Origin: Gemmatimonas aurantiaca T-27
Lineage (GTDB): Bacteria; Gemmatimonadota; Gemmatimonadetes; Gemmatimonadales; Gemmatimonadaceae
DNA: 64,000 nucleotides
Direction of reading: 5' to 3'
NCBI RefSeq assembly: GCF_000010305.1
Contig: NC_012489.1
Span: forward strand, 2,363,646 to 2,427,645
Position numbers and translations under genes: made by a program. Each line of letters starts with the position of its first letter. Positions within the stretch are counted from its first letter, which is position 1. This document shows, one piece after another, positions 9,525-17,376 of this stretch. The notes under the pieces were generated by a model. That model did no database searches, was not told the origin of the DNA, and was given only the letters and a program-made list of their open reading frames with translations.

Positions 9525-12500
9525 TCAGGCCGTCGCCGGTGCAGCCGGCGCCGGATAGTTGACCTTCTTGAGATAGACGATCGCCGTGTACGTGTTCAGT
9601 TCTTCGAACACGTGGTAGGCGCGCCGATCATAGGCGAGCTTCGAAACCGTCCAGTTCTCATCCGCAGCATCGCCGAAGATGATGGCCCGCGAGGCGCAGG
9701 CCTGCGCGCACGCGACCGTGAACTCGTCGGGGTTGAGATCGCGATCCTCGGACCGTGCCCGGTGTTCCGCTTCGCGGATACGCTGCACGCAGAAGGAGCA
9801 CTTCTCCATGACGCCCTTGCCGCGCACGGTGACATCGGGGTTGAGACCCCAGTGCATCGGCTCCGGCCAGGCATACTGACGACGATCCGGTTCGCCGTAG
9901 CCGAACCAGTTGAAGTAGCGGACCTTGTACGGGCAGTTGTTGCTGCAGTAACGCGTACCGACGCAACGATTGTAGACCTGCACGTTCAGGCCGTCCGGCG
10001 AGTGGTACGTCGCGTACACCGGGCAGACCGGTTCACACGGCGCGTTGCCACACTGCTGGCACATCATCATGACGAAACGCGTCTCGAAGTCGGGCGAGAA
10101 CTCGTTTTCCGTGTTCTCGTTGCCTTCGTAGTAGCGTTCGACACGCAACCAGGCCATTTCGCGGCCCTTGATGATGTTCGCACCCGGACGTTCATCCCAC
10201 GTGATCGGGCTGAGGGCACGACCCTGGTAGGGCGCACCCACCGTCGGGATGTTGTTTTCGCTGTAGCAGGCGGTGACGCACGCCGAGCAGCCGGTGCAAC
10301 GCGCGAGATCGATGGTCATCGCCCAACGGCGGCTCTCCATCTTGCTCGAGTGTCCGGCGTCGTACATCCCCTTGTCCTTGGACAGGGGATTGGCGTACTC
10401 ACCCTGCGCATCCGCCGCGACCGGAGCCTTGAGGCCGGTCCGGAAATCCTGCGACGGCAGGCCGGGAATGTTGTGGTGTCCGTGTTCGTCCTCGGCTTCC
10501 TGTCCAAGCAGCGCGGCCAGCGTCATCGCCTGCGCGATGCCACGACCATGCTGACGGGCGGAGCCTTCGGTGGTGACCAGCGGTGAGCTGTCCGCCGACA
10601 CGGTGACCTTGCCCTTCACCGAACCGATTGCCAGACTACCGGCGCTGTCCCAGCCGTGCGACACGAGGTCGTAGGCGTTCACACCGATGTTCTGCGCAAA
10701 CCGACCGTACGCCGTGTGGCCCTGACCCAGGGCGATGGCGACGGTGTCGGTGCGCACGCCCATGTAGATGTAGGCGGGCGCGGTGACCTTACCGGCGGCC
10801 GTTTCGATCGTGAGGTGCGAGCCTTCCTTGATGCCAAGCTTCTTGGCCGTGGACGGGTGCACTTCGATCCACGACTGCCAGGCGATCTTGGTGACGGGAT
10901 CCGGGAGTTCCTGGAGCCACGGCTTGTTCGCACCGGCACCGTCGCCCAGCGTGGACGAGGGGTAGACCTGCACGAAGAATTCGCCCGCGCCTTCCGCGAC
11001 CGGCAAGGCCGTGGTGGCCAGTGTGCGAGTGGACGTCGCCACCAGCGGTGCACCGGACACACTGGCCTTCGTCAGCGCTGTGGCAAACGCCGATGCGCCG
11101 CCCGGGAACTGGCTGATGTACCAGCTACGGAAGTTCGCGACGTTGTAGCGGGCCGCGAGCGTCTGATCCTTCTTGGCCAGGTCGATGAGCACATCGGCCG
11201 TGGCGCGCGTGTCGAACACCGGATCGAGCGTCGGCTGCTGCAGGCTGATCTGCCCGTTCTCACCGACGGCATCACCCCAGCTTTCGAGCCAGTGATTGTC
11301 GGGGAGCACCAGATCGGCCAACTGCGCCGTTTCGTCAGGCATCGACGAGAACGACACCTTGAACGCGACCTTGGCGAAGGCTGCCGCAAACCCGGCCGAC
11401 TTCGGCATGGTGTGCGCCGGGTTCGCGCCACGCACAAAGGCGAGCGGCACGGTGCCGGCGTCCATGTTCTTCACGGCGGCGGCGAGATCCGCGTACGACG
11501 CGAGTCCCGTGTAGGAACCGTGCGCCTTGGCCGTGTTGATCGTGGTGCCCACGGCACCACCCTTCTTGTTGATCTCGGCCACCATCACGCCGCATTCCAC
11601 CGCGTCGTTCCCGGTGACACCGCAGAGCGCCATGATACCGTTGCCGGCATCGGCGACCGCCTTGACGAGCGCTTCGATGGTCGCGACCGGCACGTTCGCG
11701 GCTTCAGCAGCCGCGGCCGCCGAACCCGTACCCGTGAGCGCGGCGCAGATGGCCATCTCACTGCCCGCCTTCGCGGCGATCCACTGATCGGCATTGAGAC
11801 CGGTCAGCGAACGGCGCGCGCCGATATACACGAGGCGCGGCGCGACATCGAGCTTCGAGCGCGCATCCGCCCAGTCGAGCTGCTGCGGAACGCTGTGGCC
11901 CCAGCCATCGAGGAAGTCGGCGCCAAAGCTGATGACCAGCTTCGCGGCGCTGAAGTTGAGCGCGGGCCATGCGGCACCGTACGCCTTCTGATTGGCGGCG
12001 ATCGTCGCAATGGGCGCCGTGCTGTCGACGCTCAGGTGCGCCGGCATGCCCTGCGCCGACAGCCACTGATCGAGGAAACCCGGGAACGTGCCCGTCTCGT
12101 GCTGATTGACGAACACCACGTTGCCAGCCTGCCCCTTCGACTTGACTTCACCGAGCTTCTGCGCGAGCAGCTCGTAGGCCTTGTCCCAGGTGGTGGGCTT
12201 GAGGGCGTTGCCTTCACGCACCATTGGCGAACGGTACCGATCCGGATTGTACACACCCTGAATGCCCGCCAGACCGGTCGCGCAGATGGCGCCTCGGTTG
12301 AGCGGGTGCTCGGGATTGCCTTCCAGCTTGATCGGACGGCCATCGCGCACTTCAGCCAGCACACCGCACGCGGCTGCACACTCGCGGCAGCTCGTGGCGT
12401 AGTACTGCGATACGCCAGGCACGGTGTTGTCAGGCGACGTCACGTACGGGATCAGCTTGCCCACCTTTTCGGAGGAGCAGCCAACCACGGCCGTCGTGGC

Positions 12501-12566
12501 GCCAGTGGCGCCGAGGATCTTGAGGAACTCGCGGCGCTTGACGCCGGTCCCCGCTTCTGTGGTCAT
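9525..12566 (-). CDS. actB: Alternative complex III subunit ActB (molybdopterin-like domain fused to ferredoxin domain, Tat-exported)
   Basis: 1013 aa from ATG 12566; an ATG at 12611 is in frame but would overlap actA. The N-terminus carries a twin-arginine motif KRREFLK and a hydrophobic stretch, so the folded protein is exported. Residues up to about 700 form the molybdopterin-oxidoreductase fold, which in characterised ActB binds no molybdenum. The C-terminal part has four cysteine groups between residues 757 and about 935 (CTGCSACVTAC, CQQCGNAPCEPVC, CVGTRYCSNNC, CSFC). They fit three 4Fe-4S and one 3Fe-4S clusters. It takes electrons from quinol at ActC and hands them to the haem subunits. 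It begins 19 bases after actA. Confidence 0.94.
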   Translation of the reverse strand: MTTEAGTGVKRREFLKILGATGATTAVVGCSSEKVGKLIPYVTSPDNTVPGVSQYYATSCRECAAACGVLAEVRDGRPIKLEGNPEHPLNRGAICATGLAGIQGVYNPDRYRSPMVREGNALKPTTWDKAYELLAQKLGEVKSKGQAGNVVFVNQHETGTFPGFLDQWLSAQGMPAHLSVDSTAPIATIAANQKAYGAAWPALNFSAAKLVISFGADFLDGWGHSVPQQLDWADARSKLDVAPRLVYIGARRSLTGLNADQWIAAKAGSEMAICAALTGTGSAAAAAEAANVPVATIEALVKAVADAGNGIMALCGVTGNDAVECGVMVAEINKKGGAVGTTINTAKAHGSYTGLASYADLAAAVKNMDAGTVPLAFVRGANPAHTMPKSAGFAAAFAKVAFKVSFSSMPDETAQLADLVLPDNHWLESWGDAVGENGQISLQQPTLDPVFDTRATADVLIDLAKKDQTLAARYNVANFRSWYISQFPGGASAFATALTKASVSGAPLVATSTRTLATTALPVAEGAGEFFVQVYPSSTLGDGAGANKPWLQELPDPVTKIAWQSWIEVHPSTAKKLGIKEGSHLTIETAAGKVTAPAYIYMGVRTDTVAIALGQGHTAYGRFAQNIGVNAYDLVSHGWDSAGSLAIGSVKGKVTVSADSSPLVTTEGSARQHGRGIAQAMTLAALLGQEAEDEHGHHNIPGLPSQDFRTGLKAPVAADAQGEYANPLSKDKGMYDAGHSSKMESRRWAMTIDLARCTGCSACVTACYSENNIPTVGAPYQGRALSPITWDERPGANIIKGREMAWLRVERYYEGNENTENEFSPDFETRFVMMMCQQCGNAPCEPVCPVYATYHSPDGLNVQVYNRCVGTRYCSNNCPYKVRYFNWFGYGEPDRRQYAWPEPMHWGLNPDVTVRGKGVMEKCSFCVQRIREAEHRARSEDRDLNPDEFTVACAQACASRAIIFGDAADENWTVSKLAYDRRAYHVFEELNTYTAIVYLKKVNYPAPAAPATA

Positions 12567-12585
12567 CGTTGTGGAGGGTCGATGA

Positions 12586-13203
12586 TCAGTAGTGGCAGAC
12601 GGCGCAATCATACCGCGCCTTCTTCGGGGGCATCGCTTCCAGCTCGGGCGTCACCTTTTCACCAGCCAGGCGCGCACCCTCAGCAGGCTTGTAGCCCTGC
12701 ACGTGGCAGTTGATGCACCAGCCCATGTTGAGCGAGTTCACCTGCTGCACAGCCACATAATTGGTATCCGGTCCCTGCGCGCCCTGGTTCTGAATCTGAC
12801 CATGGCACGATTGGCAGGTGACGCCGGCGTTTACGTGGCGCATGTGCGGAAACTGCACATAGTCCGGCACCTTGTGCACGCGGTTCCAGGGAATCGGCTG
12901 ATTCTTCTGCGCGTACGCGGCGACTTTCTTGATTTCCGCGGACTGCGCCTTCACGAGCGTGTGACAGCCCATGCAGGTCGCAACCGAGGCGTTACCCGGA
13001 TCGGGTGACTTGTTGGCGGCGCTATGACAATACAGGCAGTTCATGCCTGCCTTCTGCACATGCGGCGCGTGGACGAACTTGACCGGTTGCTCGACGCGAA
13101 GCCCCTGCGACGACGATGCGCCGCTGTAGGCCGAGAGCAGCGTGGCTGCTGCAGCCAGCGCGAGGAACCCGGGAATCACCGTCCACTTCTTCTTGACCGT
13201 CAT
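12586..13203 (-). CDS. actA: Alternative complex III subunit ActA (pentahaem cytochrome c)
   Basis: 205 aa from ATG 13203; an in-frame ATG at 13248 and a TTG at 13257 would add 15-18 residues of poor signal-peptide character. The lysine-rich start (MTVKKKW) and hydrophobic helix form a signal anchor. Five haem-c sites can be counted in order: CLYCH, CMGCH, CQSCH, CINCH and the C-terminal CAVCH. Five haems are standard for ActA. The subunit sits on the periplasmic side and accepts electrons from ActB. It is the first gene of the operon, with a 300-base untranslated region upstream. Confidence 0.94.
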   Translation of the reverse strand: MTVKKKWTVIPGFLALAAAATLLSAYSGASSSQGLRVEQPVKFVHAPHVQKAGMNCLYCHSAANKSPDPGNASVATCMGCHTLVKAQSAEIKKVAAYAQKNQPIPWNRVHKVPDYVQFPHMRHVNAGVTCQSCHGQIQNQGAQGPDTNYVAVQQVNSLNMGWCINCHVQGYKPAEGARLAGEKVTPELEAMPPKKARYDCAVCHY

Positions 13204-13378
13204 CGACTTTGGGCCGGGAAGGCGTAGGTGGCGGAAGACGCACGACATGCACGACAACGAACGTCCCTCTGCCGCGGTGCAAAGGCGATGTCCGTGTCAT
13301 GCGTTGTGGCCACGGCCTAAGCCGTGTAAGTCGCTGTCAACTCGTTTCTTGCAAGCGCGAAGTATTACCGGCCCCGTA

Positions 13379-13407
13379 TTTGTACGCAAGTGTAAAGCGT
13401 ACAACAA
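13379..13407 (-). promoter_or_regulatory. Candidate sigma-70 type promoter of the act operon
   Basis: Reading the minus strand, TTGTTG (13407-13402), a 17-base spacer and TACAAA (13384-13379) lie about 175 bases upstream of the actA start. The region 13204-13508 holds no gene; apart from this site it is AT-richer than its surroundings and shows no strong hairpin. The site is a pattern match only. Confidence 0.35.
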
Positions 13408-13508
13408 CGTGGGTAGATACCCGAGTGAAAAATACGGGTTTGCGCAGGCGTTGCCTTGCTTGCTCACGCGATTCGCCGCGCAATCGCATGATGTAGCCAG
13501 ACGATTGC

Positions 13509-14309
13509 TCAGCCGCGAGCATCTTCGGCAATCGAGCGACCATCGGCGAAGTACGGCTCGCACTGCGAGAGGTCGGCTGGCAACAGGTCGACCAGGGCCC
13601 TGGCCTGCTGCGTGAGGCGCAACGGCCACCAACTGCTCCAGGTCAGCCGCTCTGGTCCAAGGGTCCGCACCAGGTGCGCAAAATGATCTTCCGGCGGCCC
13701 CCAGATCCAATGCCAGTCATACCAAACCCGGCGTTGTTCGGTGGGTGTGAGCCCCCAATGCACCTCTTCGACGAGCTCTCGGCTCCCACCAGCCACCACC
13801 ATGCGGCATCTGGACTCCGGCAACCGCGCGAGCGCCCGCACCGAAGCGGCCGATAGATCGCCGGCCGTGTCGAGGTGGTGACGCTGCCGCAGATCTTCGA
13901 AGCGTACCGTCAGATGCAGCGCGAGACCCGCTTCTCCACAGGCATAAGCAAGCTCCGCCATGGCGGGATGTCCGGCGCCCAATCCCCATTGCGGTGGGCA
14001 CGCCCGCACGGCCGGAGCCCCTTCGTCGCGCGCGTGCCGGAGCGCCTCTTCCCAGCGAGGCCAGTCGGGACGAATGAGGGGTACGGGCAACAGGTGCTCG
14101 CGGTGAGGCGCCAGCGTCGCATAGAGCGTGCGATTGCCGGGTTCCGGGTCCCGAAAGAACGTGCTGGGTAGATGTCCCACCCACGCCCCGGAAAACCCCT
14201 CGCGCTCCAACACCCGCACGAGGATCTGTGGCTCTGGATGCGGGATATCACGAAACGGGTACCCGCCAATCCAGGCACTCACATCGATAGGCAATGCGGT
14301 CGTGCTCAT
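13509..14309 (-). CDS. Amidohydrolase-like protein with degenerate metal site
   Basis: 266 aa from ATG 14309, which overlaps the stop of the preceding amidohydrolase by four bases. The layout (start IDVSAWIGGYPF, a strand LLPVPLIRP, AVRACPPQWG, then LALHLTVRFE) follows the TIM-barrel amidohydrolase-2 family, and the gene is clearly paired with its upstream partner. The N-terminal HxH metal motif of the partner is absent (DVSAWIG in the same place), as is the typical late Asp pair. It may therefore be inactive on its own, use one metal differently, or act as a partner subunit. It is the last gene of the operon; the function is unknown. Confidence 0.7.
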   Translation of the reverse strand: MSTTALPIDVSAWIGGYPFRDIPHPEPQILVRVLEREGFSGAWVGHLPSTFFRDPEPGNRTLYATLAPHREHLLPVPLIRPDWPRWEEALRHARDEGAPAVRACPPQWGLGAGHPAMAELAYACGEAGLALHLTVRFEDLRQRHHLDTAGDLSAASVRALARLPESRCRMVVAGGSRELVEEVHWGLTPTEQRRVWYDWHWIWGPPEDHFAHLVRTLGPERLTWSSWWPLRLTQQARALVDLLPADLSQCEPYFADGRSIAEDARG

Positions 14310-15211
14310 AGGCAGGCACCGGCCGAAGGCGCGCCCGGCGCGACGGCGCGGTCGAACGCGCCCGGTGGAAAGATCCGCACCGCATTGCGCCAACGCATGT
14401 CGGCGATCTCGTCGGGTGAAGCGCCGGTGTACGACAGGGCACGCAGTTTGGTGAGGCCGGTGCACAGCGTGAGATCGGCCGCCCACAACAGGCGCTTGGC
14501 CCCCACCCACTGCAGCGCCTGATCGATCATCCCTCGATCGATGCCACTGCCAGAGAGATCCATCACGACATTCGGCACGTCACGTACGGCTGGTGGTGTA
14601 TGCGCCCAGTCGCCACCACCGCCGATGTGTGCGAGCAGAAAGGTCACCGTGGGATGTCGCTGCGCGAGGCGTGCGAGTTCGATCCCATCGGACGCATCCT
14701 GATTGGGCCAGTCACGACGGCGGTGCTGCCACACATGATGCAACACAGGCACACGCGCGGCGGCCGCGGCCTGCGCGATATCGTCGAGCAAGACATCATC
14801 GGCGCGACGGCCGGCGGCGAGCTTGATACCGATCGCGCCACGCTGCAATCCGCGCGTGATTTCGCCGAGTGCGTGTTGGGTGAAGTTCGGGTTCACGGCC
14901 ACGTAGGCTTTCACGCGCGCGCCCTGCGCATCGGCGAAGTCGAACATCCAATCGTTCGCTTGCGTCTGATCGTCCGGCGAGGCGAAGTAGGTGGGTGAGG
15001 TGTGGCCCCACGACCCCAGCACCGAGGCGACGTGACACCGCACGCCGATACGATGTCCTGCCTCGAGTCGCGATTGATTGTACCGTTGCCAATCACCGCG
15101 GTTGGTGTGCGGTGTGTGAAAGTGCGCATGCGGATCGATGAGCGGATCCGATCCGCCGAGCGGCACCGCGGCGGGATGGTGGGATGCGATCGCGTGCGTG
15201 GTCGCGGTCAT
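14306..15211 (-). CDS. Amidohydrolase-2 family metal-dependent hydrolase/decarboxylase
   Basis: 301 aa from ATG 15211. Metal-site motifs of the COG2159 group are all visible: DPHAHFH near the N-terminus, GIKLAAG, HHVWQH, LLAHIGG, and WAADL as the late aspartate. Members hydrolyse lactones or decarboxylate carbocyclic acids; which applies here cannot be read from sequence. The gene follows the aminotransferase by 59 bases and is coupled to the next gene by a 4-base overlap. In the context of a glycan-type operon a sugar lactonase role is possible but is inference. Confidence 0.8.
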   Translation of the reverse strand: MTATTHAIASHHPAAVPLGGSDPLIDPHAHFHTPHTNRGDWQRYNQSRLEAGHRIGVRCHVASVLGSWGHTSPTYFASPDDQTQANDWMFDFADAQGARVKAYVAVNPNFTQHALGEITRGLQRGAIGIKLAAGRRADDVLLDDIAQAAAAARVPVLHHVWQHRRRDWPNQDASDGIELARLAQRHPTVTFLLAHIGGGGDWAHTPPAVRDVPNVVMDLSGSGIDRGMIDQALQWVGAKRLLWAADLTLCTGLTKLRALSYTGASPDEIADMRWRNAVRIFPPGAFDRAVAPGAPSAGACL

Positions 15212-15270
15212 GGCGTTCAACGAGGGTTCTGTTCGTGCAACGTTGTTCGGGTGTCGATTTCGCGCGTCAC

Positions 15271-16506
15271 TCAGGTGGCCATGCGCGGACCGGGAACGAG
15301 GCTCTGCATCACCTCGGGCAGTACACGAGCGACTTCGTCACAGGCTGCATCATCATGGGCCAAGGCACCAAACTGATAGGCGCCGCGCTTGAGCAGCACG
15401 CCACTGCGCGCGGCTGCGGCCACCAACGCATCGAGCTGCTCGGCCACATCGGCCACGAGGCGCCACATCACCGGCGGCCCAGCCACCTGCACACCAACCC
15501 ATGGCGCTTCCGCGAGCGCCGTGCCCAGAATCTGCTGCAACTGCCCACCCGCGGAGGCCATGCGGTCACACACGTCGAGACGATCATGCCATTCGAGCAC
15601 CGCACGTGCCGCCGCGAGTCCTGTCCCCTCTGACGCGGCAGTGGAGGAAATCCACGTGCGTCGCGCCGCATCCATCACATCGGCGCGTCCCACCACGGCG
15701 GCCAAGGGATAACCATTGGCCATCGCCTTGCCGAGTGTGGTGAGATCGGGCGTGACGTCACGCAGAGCCTGCACCCCACCGGTGCGCACACGAAAGGCGG
15801 TCTTCACCTCGTCGAAGATCAACACCGCCCCCACCCGTGTGGCTTCGTCGCGGGCCACCTGCAGCCACTCCAACGAGGCGATGTCATGCACCAGCGGCTC
15901 GATGATGATGGCCGCCGGTGCCGGCCCCAATGCGACGGCAGAACGCAACGCGAGCACGTCGTCGAACGGCACCCAGGTGACCGCATCCCGCACGTCCTGT
16001 GGCACACCGGCCGCATCGCTGCACCAGTCGAGCCAGCCGAAGTATCCGCAGGCAATGATGCGATCCCGATCGGTGGCGGTGCGGGCCAGACGCACGGCCG
16101 CTGCGGTGGCCTCGGCGCCGGTGCGCAGAAAGCGCACCTGCTCCGCGCACGGAATCACTTCGATGAGCCGTTCGGCCACCTCCACTTCCAATCGATGCGG
16201 CAGAATGGAGACGTTGCCCTGCAGCACGGTCTCGTGCACCGCCTGCGTGACAGACGGATCCGCGTATCCGATGCCCACCGCTCCCAGGGCCATGCCAAGA
16301 TCGATGAAACGACGCCCATCGGTACTCCAGAGTGCGCACCCCTGGGCCCGTTCGAAATGCGTGGGCATGGCCGCATCGAACGCCCGCGTGCCATAGAGTG
16401 CCTCTGGGCGCTTGCTTCCTGTAGACGACCCGCCCGGGATGACATCGGCCGCACGAGCGCGCCACCCGTCATCGGGCAGTCCACCGAAAGCAATGCTGCG
16501 TGTCAT
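15271..16506 (-). CDS. Class III PLP-dependent aminotransferase (glutamate-1-semialdehyde aminomutase-like)
   Basis: 411 aa. The family signs are GGSSTGSKRPE near the N-terminus, the phosphate-binding region LRTGAEATAAAVRLAR, the FDEVKTAF aspartate that contacts the pyridine nitrogen, and LGKAMANGYP with the Schiff-base Lys260. It resembles glutamate-1-semialdehyde 2,1-aminomutase more than omega-amino-acid aminotransferases. No other haem-pathway gene is here, so a sugar or amino-acid substrate tied to the neighbouring catabolic genes is more likely than haem synthesis. Its ATG overlaps the RNA methyltransferase stop by four bases. Confidence 0.83.
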   Translation of the reverse strand: MTRSIAFGGLPDDGWRARAADVIPGGSSTGSKRPEALYGTRAFDAAMPTHFERAQGCALWSTDGRRFIDLGMALGAVGIGYADPSVTQAVHETVLQGNVSILPHRLEVEVAERLIEVIPCAEQVRFLRTGAEATAAAVRLARTATDRDRIIACGYFGWLDWCSDAAGVPQDVRDAVTWVPFDDVLALRSAVALGPAPAAIIIEPLVHDIASLEWLQVARDEATRVGAVLIFDEVKTAFRVRTGGVQALRDVTPDLTTLGKAMANGYPLAAVVGRADVMDAARRTWISSTAASEGTGLAAARAVLEWHDRLDVCDRMASAGGQLQQILGTALAEAPWVGVQVAGPPVMWRLVADVAEQLDALVAAAARSGVLLKRGAYQFGALAHDDAACDEVARVLPEVMQSLVPGPRMAT

Positions 16507-17354
16507 GCGGCCGGTCCGTCGTCGGCCTGGCTGACCGTGACAGGATCAGCATCGATGTCCACGGCCGTGGTATCACCGTGCCCCACGGCTGCCAGTGCGC
16601 GTTGCACCGCCTGGCGTGTTTCCCGTTCGATGGTGCGCAACACTTCGATGCTGGCCGTGCGAATGAGCAGCAATTCCCGCTGATCGGGATTGGCACGGAA
16701 GACCAGCGACCGGAAGGTGCGCATCATCAGTTCTTCGTTGCGTGTCCCGAAGTACCGAATAGCGGTCAGCGCGTTGCGCATATCCGCAAAGGTGCGCTCG
16801 ACATCGTCCTTGCTGGGCGAGCCGGCGGCGTGACGCGGCGGTGGCAGACGCTTGGTGGCATCGCCGGCCAGCATGTGGAGTTCGTACAGCGCCAGCAAGC
16901 AGGCCTGCGCGACGTTCAGCGAGAAGTGCTCGGTGGTCGGGATGGTGCAGATGGCGTTGGACCGATCGAGCGCCTCGTTGGGCAAGCCATGATCTTCGCG
17001 GCCGAACATGATGGCAACGCGACCCTGCTGGGCAAACTCGAGCAGGTCGACGGCCGCCGTGCGCGGCGTATGACGCTGCCACCGCGCCGCCTGGCGACGG
17101 CCGGAGAAGCCCACCACGTACACACAATCGGCGAGGGCTTCGTCGATGGTTTCGAAGTGCTGAATGCGCTCGACGATGTCCCGCGTGTCATGCGCAACCT
17201 GCTCGACGCGGTTGGGATCGTAGGGACAGGGGCGAATCAGGCGCAGATCGCGGACGCCCATGTTTTTCATGGCCCGCACCACACCGCCGATATTGATCGA
17301 ATCCTGGGATTCGTACAGCACGACGGTGACGGCATTGAGGATCGAGTCGGTCAT
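16503..17354 (-). CDS. SpoU/TrmJ-family tRNA or rRNA 2'-O-methyltransferase
   Basis: 283 aa from ATG 17354. Knotted SPOUT motifs are clear: an N-terminal SQDSINIGGVVRAMKNMG (motif 1), FGREDHGLPNE (motif 2) and IPTTEHFSLNVAQACLLALYE (motif 3), which form the S-adenosylmethionine-binding trefoil. A C-terminal helical extension of about 100 residues follows, as in TrmJ, which methylates position 32 of tRNA. The exact RNA target is not certain. It is embedded between a heparinase-like gene (22-base gap) and an aminotransferase (4-base overlap), which looks like shared transcription rather than a shared pathway. Confidence 0.82.
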   Translation of the reverse strand: MTDSILNAVTVVLYESQDSINIGGVVRAMKNMGVRDLRLIRPCPYDPNRVEQVAHDTRDIVERIQHFETIDEALADCVYVVGFSGRRQAARWQRHTPRTAAVDLLEFAQQGRVAIMFGREDHGLPNEALDRSNAICTIPTTEHFSLNVAQACLLALYELHMLAGDATKRLPPPRHAAGSPSKDDVERTFADMRNALTAIRYFGTRNEELMMRTFRSLVFRANPDQRELLLIRTASIEVLRTIERETRQAVQRALAAVGHGDTTAVDIDADPVTVSQADDGPAA

Positions 17355-17376
17355 CTGCCCAAGATAGCACGTCCCG

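Noticed and set aside
10656-12713. Long open frame (685 codons) on the plus strand opposite actB
   Set aside because: It is antisense to a gene with clear Tat, molybdopterin and Fe-S motifs. Its product is Arg/His/Gly-rich with no hydrophobic or domain pattern, as expected from the reverse frame of a high-GC gene.
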